Positions 1 to 4,270 of a stretch of DNA of 6,398 nucleotides are shown here, in pieces (position 1 is the first letter of the stretch; each line of letters starts with the position of its first letter). The notes under the pieces are model-generated. The model made no database searches. It was not told the DNA's origin and worked only from the letters and a program-made list of their open reading frames with translations. The translations under genes and the position numbers were made by a program. The DNA comes from JAKVAV01 sp964651785 (lineage in GTDB: Bacteria > Bacteroidota > Bacteroidia > Flavobacteriales_D > Cryomorphaceae): NCBI GenBank assembly GCA_964651785.1, contig CAZYWJ010000109.1, positions 1 to 6,398 on the forward strand. The letters are read 5' to 3'.

Positions 1-273
1 GATGGATGCGATTTTACGACTTCTGTGAGAAATCAAGATAATGTAGAAATCACTGTCTATCCAAATCCATGTAAAAACAGGTTGTTCATTGAGCAAGAAA
101 TACCAATCGAACTAGTAGAAATATATTCACCAAAAGGTGAATTATTGGAGAGCCGAATGTTAAAAGAGAGTAATCGAGTTGAGTTATCAATAGACTTGCC
201 TTCAGGATTATACTTTTTAAGTATTTATTCAAAAGAACAAAAAGTAACAGAGCGTTTCGTGGTAGAAAACTAA
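1..273 (+). CDS. C-terminal end of a T9SS-secreted protein (type A sorting domain), partial at 5' end
   Basis: The reading frame is open from the first base of the window to a TAA at 271-273, so only the last 90 residues are seen and the real start lies upstream. An internal GTG at 25 is not a plausible start, because the frame continues before it. The visible part is a complete T9SS type A sorting domain: the VYPNP motif near the front, then beta-strand segments VEIYSPKGELL and LPSGLYFLSIYS, and a basic/hydrophobic end VTERFVVEN. In this family the domain directs a Sec-exported protein through the type IX machinery to the cell surface or medium and is then removed. The function of the missing N-terminal part cannot be told. 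The DNA is clearly more AT-rich than the genes from 367 onward. The next ORF begins five bases after the stop, which suggests co-transcription. Confidence 0.85.
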   Translation, partial: DGCDFTTSVRNQDNVEITVYPNPCKNRLFIEQEIPIELVEIYSPKGELLESRMLKESNRVELSIDLPSGLYFLSIYSKEQKVTERFVVEN

Positions 274-278
274 ATACC

Positions 279-425
279 ATGAAAATGTATAAAATCGCCA
301 TCATAGTGATGATGGCTTTGATCAGCCAATTTGGTTATGGTCAAGTAACAACTGGCGATAATACATTCAAACAAACATCTCCTCATCCTCTTTCTCGGTC
401 AGTCGAAGTGGCTTCTTTCGCTTGA
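279..425 (+). pseudogene. Signal-peptide ORF, apparently truncated (48 residues)
   Basis: ATG at 279-281 opens an ORF of 48 codons ending in TGA at 423-425. Its first 22 residues are a good Sec signal peptide: MKMYK, a hydrophobic core IAIIVMMALISQF, then GYGQ, with likely cleavage before Q22. The mature part is only about 27 residues and has no domain. From codon 30 on (base 367) it runs antisense through the 3' end of the minus-strand gene at 367-759. Base composition also changes there, from AT-rich to near-balanced. I infer that this is the 5' end of a larger secreted protein cut off by recombination or by an assembly join near 360-367. The alternative is a genuine very short secreted peptide whose 3' end overlaps the neighbour by 59 bases. 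The start follows the upstream T9SS gene by five bases, so the two were probably one operon. Confidence 0.5.
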
Positions 426-759
426 AGAGTTTCCCCAGATTACTGAGCAACTTCGGCCCGGTCTTTTCGGGGTATTTATCGGAAGCGTTTAGCAAAAGGG
501 CTGCGGCGGCCGTGCCGAACTTGCCGCCGTAGCGTTTTAAGAGGGTAGAGGCCAGAAAGCGCGAGCCCGTTTTTAATGCGGCGCCCGCTGCCGTAGCCTG
601 CACAAGGGATTGCAGCCCTGCCTTCGCGAGTGAAGCAGGTTTGATCTCCTCAGATAATTCTTTGAAGGAGGCTTGAAGTTCTTCTTCCTGAAGCTCCTTC
701 TTTGCCTTAAGCGTGGCAATCCTCAATTTCAGGTTTTCGCTTGGAGTCGGCTTTTTCAT
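367..759 (-). CDS. Small basic helical protein of the YtxH/holin-like cluster, unknown function (YqjK-like position)
   Basis: This is a 130-residue protein with no recognised catalytic motif. Residues 8-40 are strongly charged and predicted helical (LKLRIATLKAKKELQEEEL), probably a coiled coil or amphipathic helix. Residues 43-92 are rich in Ala, Leu and Gly (ATAAGAALKTG, GTAAAALLL) and may associate with or enter the membrane. Residues 100-117 are basic (KLFKRKKP), and the protein ends in an acidic tail. Its ATG (757-759) overlaps the stop of the preceding holin-family gene in an ATGA arrangement, so translation is probably coupled and the two proteins likely act together. The order YtxH-type protein, DUF1469 membrane protein, small charged protein parallels E. 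coli yqjD-yqjE-yqjK. I cannot show homology to YqjK by eye. The 3' end lies exactly at the composition break near 367, so a changed C-terminus is possible. Confidence 0.75.
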   Translation of the reverse strand: MKKPTPSENLKLRIATLKAKKELQEEELQASFKELSEEIKPASLAKAGLQSLVQATAAGAALKTGSRFLASTLLKRYGGKFGTAAAALLLNASDKYPEKTGPKLLSNLGKLFKRKKPLRLTEKEDEEMFV

Positions 760-1154
760 ATCTCGGTGGTTTGGATGACGGGTTTATATACCTCGGGTTC
801 ATCTTCTTCCTCTTCTTCGATAGCCGCCTTAGCGATGATGGAGTTGCGTATCGGCTTTTCCAACATCGATTTTCTTCCGATCAGAAAAATCAGAAAGACC
901 AAGGCATAAAAAGCGCCCGTTAATAAAAAACCGATATACGGAACGCCTATCTCAGATGAGAGATACAGGGATAACCAAAGGCTGAAAAAGAGCAGAGCAA
1001 AGATGGCCACCATCGCTACGATGAGGCTGCTCACTATCCCCGCACCGATCTCTGATGATTTGTCCAGCGTTTCCAGCTTCAGCAGGGATACACGGGTGTG
1101 GAAGTACGCTTTAAGGTCGTCTGCTATGGCTTCCGCTCTGTCAATTATATTCAT
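756..1154 (-). CDS. Phage holin family membrane protein (PF07332/DUF1469, YqjE-like)
   Basis: The protein has 132 residues. Residues 1-36 form a charged amphipathic helix with the family pattern AYFHTRVSLLKLETLDKSS. Two membrane segments follow at about 38-66 (IVSSLIVAMVAIFALLFF) and 72-93 (YIGFLLTGAFYALVFLIF), joined by a short turn. The C-terminal tail is strongly acidic (five consecutive Glu near 113-117). This matches the Phage_holin_3_6/DUF1469 family, which includes E. coli YqjE. Despite the name, chromosomal members outside phages are not known lysis proteins, and the neighbours here are not phage genes. I chose the ATG at 1152-1154; an in-frame TTG nine bases upstream (1161-1163) would add three residues. 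Its stop overlaps the next gene's ATG by four bases. A terminator lies only about 30 bases upstream of the start, so expression must come from readthrough or a weak promoter that I cannot see. Confidence 0.85.
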   Translation of the reverse strand: MNIIDRAEAIADDLKAYFHTRVSLLKLETLDKSSEIGAGIVSSLIVAMVAIFALLFFSLWLSLYLSSEIGVPYIGFLLTGAFYALVFLIFLIGRKSMLEKPIRNSIIAKAAIEEEEEDEPEVYKPVIQTTEI

Positions 1155-1180
1155 GAGTTTCAAACTAAATGGAGTTATAC

Positions 1181-1209
1181 AAAAAAGCGGCTGTTTGTAT
1201 CAGCCGCTT
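1181..1209 (-). terminator. Intrinsic terminator after the YtxH-like gene
   Basis: There is a perfect 9-bp inverted repeat, AAGCGGCTG (1185-1193) with CAGCCGCTT (1201-1209), around a 7-base loop. On the minus strand it is followed at once by a run of T (1186 down to 1181). It lies 34 bases past the stop of the YtxH-like gene and before the holin-family gene on the same strand. It should end or reduce transcription from the first gene into the next two. On the plus strand there is also a short T-run after the stem (1212-1216), so it could work weakly in both directions. Confidence 0.8.
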
Positions 1210-1243
1210 CATTTTTAACTATTCTTAATCAATCTATCTGAAA

Positions 1244-1540
1244 TTACTTTGAACCGTTGGTCAGTTTTGTAGCCGTTTCCTTTACTGACTTTGTAATGTC
1301 ATTTACGCTTTCCGTCGCAGCTTTAGTTATCTCATCCACTTGCTTCTTCGTTTCTTTAGATAGCTGCTTCGCTTGCTTACGGGCGTCTCTCGAAAGTTTG
1401 TCGGCATTCTTAGAAAGCTTCTTGCGGGTCTTATCTCCCTTGTCCGGGGCGTAGAGTACACCGAGTGCGGCTCCTGCCAATAGTCCCGTTGCCAATGCTC
1501 CTACTACTTTGCCTAAATTGTTGTTTCCTGATTTTGCCAT
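1244..1540 (-). CDS. YtxH domain-containing protein
   Basis: This 98-residue protein has the YtxH hallmark. A Gly/Ala-rich membrane segment at about residues 9-30 (VVGALATGLLAGAALGVLYAP) is followed by DKGDKTRKKL, the usual AP-x-x-G-x-x-TR signature. The remaining 60 residues are a Lys/Asp/Glu/Thr-rich helix with repeating KQAKQLSKETKKQ-type character, likely a cytoplasmic amphipathic or coiled-coil tail. YtxH is a general-stress protein in Bacillus subtilis; related single-helix proteins (ElaB/YqjD) in E. coli are stationary-phase, membrane-anchored and ribosome-binding. A similar envelope/stress role is inference here. The ATG at 1538-1540 fits the family start (MAKSGNNNLGK). A strong terminator follows the gene at 1181-1209, which suggests this protein is made in larger amounts than the two genes downstream. 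Confidence 0.88.
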   Translation of the reverse strand: MAKSGNNNLGKVVGALATGLLAGAALGVLYAPDKGDKTRKKLSKNADKLSRDARKQAKQLSKETKKQVDEITKAATESVNDITKSVKETATKLTNGSK

Positions 1541-1821
1541 GATGTGTTTTATAAGGTTTTTAATTCGTTCTGCTGTTTCTTATATCAAGAACAGTACCCT
1601 ATTGATACAAATTCTATTCCGATTCTGCAAGTTTAGGATCGATCGGCTCGGATTATTGAAGATATTTCAATCATAACGGATAAATCGCTACCGATATGAT
1701 AGCTTAAGGGTACAATCGCAGGAGTTTAAGGAATCGCGCATTCAGCCATTTAATGAAGCCAACCATGGAAGTTTTGCAATGAAGTGCTGAATTTTGGCGC
1801 AATGTTTGGCTAAATTTCAAC
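1541..1821. other. Divergent intergenic region, no gene found
   Basis: This is 281 bases between the start of the YtxH-like gene (minus) and that of the small membrane protein (plus), so it must hold the promoters for both. I see no convincing -33/-7 pair for either. On the minus strand TAGAATTTG (1604-1612) is one base too long for TAnnTTTG. On the plus strand TAAATTTC (1811-1818) lies too close to the ATG. No RNA gene, long repeat or coding frame with good codon character was recognised. Confidence 0.5.
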
Positions 1822-1980
1822 ATGAAGAAAGGATTAATCATTACCCTCTTGTCCATAGTAGGCGTTATAGCCGTAATAGGGCTCGCCATAGCCGCATTGA
1901 TAGAAGTAGTAGAAGCCGTAATCGGCTTGGTGGTGTGGGGAATCATTATCGCGATTGTGTATTTTAAGGTTAAGGATTAG
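1822..1980 (+). CDS. Small two-helix membrane protein, 52 residues, unknown function
   Basis: ATG at 1822-1824 to TAG at 1978-1980. The product is almost wholly hydrophobic. A basic start (MKKG) leads into helix one at about residues 4-27 (LIITLLSIVGVIAVIGLAIA), a short segment with two Glu (IEVVEAV), helix two at about 33-47 (VIGLVVWGIIIAIVYF), and a basic end KVKD. This is the form of a small inner-membrane protein with both ends in the cytoplasm. It is too hydrophobic to be an exported peptide and has no cleavage site. The reading frame is neat (MKK start, charged ends flanking the helices), which argues for a real gene. It is divergent from the YtxH/holin-like cluster and might share an envelope or stress role, but that rests only on position. 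I recognise no family. Confidence 0.6.
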   Translation: MKKGLIITLLSIVGVIAVIGLAIAALIEVVEAVIGLVVWGIIIAIVYFKVKD

Positions 1981-2015
1981 TCAAACTACCTCAATCATTA
2001 TAACCACTGAAAGTT

Positions 2016-2035
2016 GATTAACCGTTACCCTCTTG
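2016..2035 (+). repeat. 20-bp near copy of the start region of the 52-residue ORF
   Basis: The 20 bases here match 18 of 20 positions at 1832-1851, which lie in codons 4-10 of the small membrane-protein gene (shared parts GATTAA and TTACCCTCTTG). The frame is broken by a TGA at the copy, so it is not a second gene. It may be a remnant of a tandem duplication, or chance. Confidence 0.3.
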
Positions 2036-2061
2036 CGGTTATTGGATTATTCATACATTTA
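2032..2061 (+). promoter_or_regulatory. Candidate promoter for the secreted protein gene at 2088
   Basis: CTTG (2032-2035) and TACATTTA (2054-2061) are 18 bases apart. This fits the Bacteroidota pattern of a -33 TTG and -7 TAnnTTTG except for the last base of the -7 element. Transcription would begin near 2067, about 20 bases before the ATG. A 6-bp inverted repeat TAACCG/CGGTTA (2019-2024, 2036-2041) overlaps the -33 region and could be an operator, though it is short. Confidence 0.4.
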
Positions 2062-2087
2062 TCTCTCCTTGATAATGATGAAATGAG

Positions 2088-2726
2088 ATGAATGGAAAAG
2101 TCACTACGGCAATCATCGGTCTGTTCTTTTCTTTTGGCGCCGGTCCTTCTGCAATTTACGGTCAGGATATCGTGCGTTTCTCTGACAAGCATAATATTTA
2201 TTTGCGCAATGGAATCAGCACGGGTACTTACTCCGTCGGATATAAGCTGGACTTGAACTATGTCTACGATAATAAATATTCTTTGCAAACCGGTTATTCG
2301 GGCTTCTTTCAGCAAGCCGAGAATGAGCCGGATGATTACTCCATTGGCGTTTTAGAACTTTTTACCTTCGGATTGACCCGAGCCTATGATCAAGTTCACA
2401 ATTACAACCTTCTGGCAGGTCGGGTATTCGTTTTGAATGAGAAGGAAACCTTGAGATTTCATGTGAGAGGCGGCGCTGCCTACTCGAGAAGATTGATTCC
2501 TGAAAATTGGTCCGAAGACCTCACTTTCGGATTAGCTCAAAACTATAGTTATGATTATCGCGAAAAACGCTCGGCCGCTGCTGTAGTAAATCTCGAGTTG
2601 GAATGGGCCTATCTGTCGTGGACGGGAAACTCATTGGATGGAATCATTATGATTAGCGAAGGAGATTTTTTTATCGGAATAGGATTGTCGGGAAGTCTTG
2701 GATTGGTTCGCCCGCGCAAGGACTAG
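2088..2726 (+). CDS. Secreted, probably outer-membrane beta-barrel protein, unknown function
   Basis: The protein has 212 residues. Residues 1-25 are a Sec signal peptide (MNGKVTTAIIGLFFSFGAG core, likely cleaved after AIYG, before Q26). No lipobox Cys is present. The mature part is rich in Tyr, Gly and Ser, with short alternating stretches typical of amphipathic beta strands: NIYLRNGIS, SVGYKLDLNYVY, SLQTGYSGFF, LRFHVRGGAAYS, VVNLELEWAYLSW and DFFIGIGLSGSLGLV. This suggests a small barrel of perhaps 8-10 strands, as in many Bacteroidota outer-membrane proteins. There is no enzymatic motif and no T9SS tail. The ATG at 2088 is the first start after an in-frame TGA at 2079-2081, so the start is well supported. 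The gene converges on paaD with only four bases between the two stop codons. No function can be assigned. Confidence 0.75.
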   Translation: MNGKVTTAIIGLFFSFGAGPSAIYGQDIVRFSDKHNIYLRNGISTGTYSVGYKLDLNYVYDNKYSLQTGYSGFFQQAENEPDDYSIGVLELFTFGLTRAYDQVHNYNLLAGRVFVLNEKETLRFHVRGGAAYSRRLIPENWSEDLTFGLAQNYSYDYREKRSAAAVVNLELEWAYLSWTGNSLDGIIMISEGDFFIGIGLSGSLGLVRPRKD

Positions 2727-2730
2727 CTGT

Positions 2731-3225
2731 TCAAATACACTTAAAATAATCAAACGTCTCCAAGCAATCGTCGCAGCGATAAAGCGCTTTGCAGGCGGTA
2801 CTGCCAAACTGAGAGATGAGGCTCGTCTCCTCACACTTGCATCGCGGGCAGCGTACTTTTTTCTTCTTTCCCAACAGTGAGGCCTTATCGGCCGTAGTCT
2901 CGGCGGGCGGGGCTATACCGTATTCTTCCAGCTTTTGTTTTCCTTCCTCCGTCATCCAGTCGGTGGTCCAAGCGGGCGATATTTTGGTGCGCACATCCAC
3001 ATCGAAACCTTCGCCCGATAGCTTTTCGCGCACCTCGCGCTCTATGGTGTCCATGGCGGGACATCCCGAGTAGGTGGGGGTAATGGTTACCGTAACCTTT
3101 CCGCTATCGTCGATCTGCACATCTCTGAGAATTCCCAAATCTCTCACCGACAATACGGGAATCTCGGGATCTTTCACTTCTTCCAGAAGCTCGTAGATAT
3201 GTTCAACTGTGGCGGGCTCGGTCAT
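2731..3225 (-). CDS. paaD: 1,2-phenylacetyl-CoA epoxidase subunit PaaD (MIP18-family maturation protein)
   Basis: The 164-residue protein has the two-part PaaD layout. Residues 6-90 are a MIP18/DUF59 domain with the motifs DPEIPVLSVRDLGIL (19-33) and TPTYSGCPAMDTIE (49-62), which includes the conserved Cys55. A linker follows, then a C-terminal zinc-ribbon with paired Cys at 126/129 and 151/154 and the typical GSTACKALYRC stretch. PaaD is needed for active phenylacetyl-CoA epoxidase in bacteria but is not part of the purified PaaABC core. By analogy with other MIP18 proteins it is thought to help insert or mature the iron centres of the complex. The ATG at 3223-3225 lies one base after the paaC stop, so it is the last gene of a tightly packed operon. 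No paaE follows; the next gene is convergent. Confidence 0.95.
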   Translation of the reverse strand: MTEPATVEHIYELLEEVKDPEIPVLSVRDLGILRDVQIDDSGKVTVTITPTYSGCPAMDTIEREVREKLSGEGFDVDVRTKISPAWTTDWMTEEGKQKLEEYGIAPPAETTADKASLLGKKKKVRCPRCKCEETSLISQFGSTACKALYRCDDCLETFDYFKCI

Positions 3226-3226
3226 A

Positions 3227-3838
3227 TTACCATTTGGCGTCGGGCATCATGCGGGGCAGGTATTGCATCTCTGCCAGGATGTAGCCCAGGTATTCNNNNN
3301 NNNNNNNNNNNNNNNNNNNNNNNNNNNNNNNNNNNNNNNNNNNNNNNNNNNNNNNNNNNNNNNNNNNNNNNNNNNNNNNNNNNNNNNNNNNNNNNAGGCG
3401 TATCATAAAATCGGAGCTCAGCTCGCGGTGGTACGTCACCTCTTTGATGCTCTTCATCGCGAAACCGTTGAAGAACTCGTCGCTGCTCGACTGCAGCCCC
3501 TTAAGCAAGTGGTAGTGAAAGCAGTCGAAGAAGAACTGTCGGGTGATGGTTTGGGCAAAATCGCCGTTGGCCATCTCTACCAAAAGATTGTTTCTGAATT
3601 CGAACTCGTTTCGGTGAAAAGCCAGATCATCCTCGCCGCGACCTTTGCCTTCTACCTCGCCTGCGCGGGTCAGCAGCATTCGGGCCTGACCGATCAGGTC
3701 CAGGGCTACATTGGTCATGGCTATATCGCTTTCGAGCTGGTGGGCGTGTCCGCACCATTCGCCGAGGCGCTGCCCCAGTATCAGGGCGTTGTCTCCCATT
3801 CGAATCAGGTACTCATACAATGCTTCTTCTTTCGTCAT
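3227..3838 (-). CDS. paaC: 1,2-phenylacetyl-CoA epoxidase subunit PaaC, interrupted by an assembly gap
   Basis: PaaC is the structural, ferritin-like helical partner of PaaA in the epoxidase core. The N-terminal 147 residues are clear: IRMGDNALILGQRLGEWCGHA (12-32), LESDIAMTNVALDLIGQARMLL (35-56), NLLVEMANGDFAQTITRQFFFD (84-105) and SIKEVTYH (130-137). After the gap the C-terminus EYLGYILAEMQYLPRMMPDAKW is the usual PaaC ending. The 100 N stand for about 34 residues. PaaC proteins are about 250 residues and from memory of the E. coli protein about 80 should lie between the flanks, so the true missing piece is probably near 250 bases. The frame is kept across the placeholder. The start lies one base after the paaB stop, and the stop (TAA) one base before paaD. 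Confidence 0.93.
   Translation of the reverse strand: MTKEEALYEYLIRMGDNALILGQRLGEWCGHAHQLESDIAMTNVALDLIGQARMLLTRAGEVEGKGRGEDDLAFHRNEFEFRNNLLVEMANGDFAQTITRQFFFDCFHYHLLKGLQSSSDEFFNGFAMKSIKEVTYHRELSSDFMIRXXXXXXXXXXXXXXXXXXXXXXXXXXXXXXXXXXEYLGYILAEMQYLPRMMPDAKW
3296..3395. other. Assembly gap of 100 N inside paaC
   Basis: Exactly 100 N, the conventional placeholder for a scaffold gap of unknown length. The missing sequence is the C-terminal third of PaaC except its last 22 residues. It is a limit of the data and not evidence that the gene is broken. Confidence 0.97.
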
Positions 3839-3839
3839 C

Positions 3840-4145
3840 TTAGAGGTATTTTACTCCTTCGGGAATGGTGTAGAAAGTAGGGTGGCGGTAGGGCTTATCG
3901 TCAGCCGGATCAAAGAATGATTCCGATTCTTCTTCCGTAGTGGCGTGGATCATATTAGAGGGTACCACCCAAAGGCTCACGCCTTCTTTACGGCGGGTGT
4001 ATACATCTCTCGCCGATTTCAATGCCATCTCGGCATCGTGGGCATGAACGCTTCCCGCGTGCTTATGCGGTATTCCGGGCTTTGACTGAACGAAGACCTC
4101 CCAAAGGATTCCTTGCTCGCTTTCGTTGTGTTTATCTTCAGACAT
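3840..4145 (-). CDS. paaB: 1,2-phenylacetyl-CoA epoxidase subunit PaaB
   Basis: This 101-residue protein is close to the usual 95 or so for PaaB. It carries the family signature across residues 14-66: LWEVFVQSKPGIPHKHAGSV, then HDAEMALKSARDVYTRRKEG, then VSLWVVPSNMIHA. PaaB has no catalytic residues; it bridges PaaA-PaaC heterodimers into the larger active complex. The ATG (4143-4145) is preceded on its strand by five A, a common start context in Bacteroidota that lack Shine-Dalgarno boxes. Its stop lies one base before paaC, so the two are translated from one message. The 125 bases separating it from paaA are filled by the heptamer array and are the only loose joint in the operon. Confidence 0.95.
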   Translation of the reverse strand: MSEDKHNESEQGILWEVFVQSKPGIPHKHAGSVHAHDAEMALKSARDVYTRRKEGVSLWVVPSNMIHATTEEESESFFDPADDKPYRHPTFYTIPEGVKYL

Positions 4146-4150
4146 TTTTT

Positions 4151-4265
4151 AGTAGATGGTAGATAGTAGTTAGTATTCAGTAAATAGTATTTAGTATTCG
4201 GTAGTCAGTATTCGGTAATTGGCAATAAAGATGTGCTGAATACGGTGTACTGAATACTGAATACT
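4151..4265 (-). repeat. Inverted array of 7-bp repeats filling the paaA-paaB spacer
   Basis: From 4151 to 4220 the plus strand reads as ten contiguous heptamers close to AGTATTC: AGTAGAT, GGTAGAT, AGTAGTT, AGTATTC, AGTAAAT, AGTATTT, AGTATTC, GGTAGTC, AGTATTC, GGTAATT. After a spacer of 15 bases (4221-4235) the same unit returns in the opposite orientation at 4236-4263: CTGAATA, CGGTGTA, CTGAATA, CTGAATA. AGTATTCAGTA (4172-4182) and TACTGAATACT (4248-4258) are exact reverse complements. A longer imperfect stem can also form between 4193-4209 and 4249-4265. In the paa message this would be a stem-loop between paaA and paaB. It has no T-run after the stem on the minus strand that would make it a normal terminator, and the coding frames do not enter it. 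It could tune paaA against paaBCD through partial termination or RNA processing, or be a selfish or slippage-driven repeat with no role. Confidence 0.85.
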
Positions 4266-4270
4266 CCAAA

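Noticed and set aside
297..316. Perfect 8-bp hairpin GCCATCAT/ATGATGGC with a 4-base loop, possible minus-strand terminator for the 367-1154 genes
   Set aside because: It lies in the signal-peptide codons (Ala-Ile-Ile-Val-Met-Met-Ala), where such symmetry arises easily, and the tail on the minus strand is mixed (GATTTTATAC) rather than a clear T-run.
756..1154. Prophage remnant suggested by the phage-holin family match
   Set aside because: No endolysin, integrase, structural gene or attachment site is nearby. DUF1469 proteins are common as chromosomal YqjE-like membrane proteins.
1704..1946. Minus-strand ORF of 80 residues opposite the small membrane protein
   Set aside because: Thr/Ile/Pro-rich shadow with no domain. 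The plus-strand frame gives a far more protein-like product.
2025..2315. Minus-strand ORF of 96 residues opposite the secreted protein gene
   Set aside because: Antisense to a gene with a clear signal peptide and a supported start; no motif of its own.
3209..3880. Plus-strand ORF of 223 residues opposite paaC
   Set aside because: It exists only because N codons hold no stop, and it is antisense to paaC. The apparent protein has no domain.
4151..4265. CRISPR array in the paaA-paaB spacer
   Set aside because: Units are 7 bases in direct contact and partly inverted, with no 25-40 base repeats or unique spacers, and no cas genes are present.
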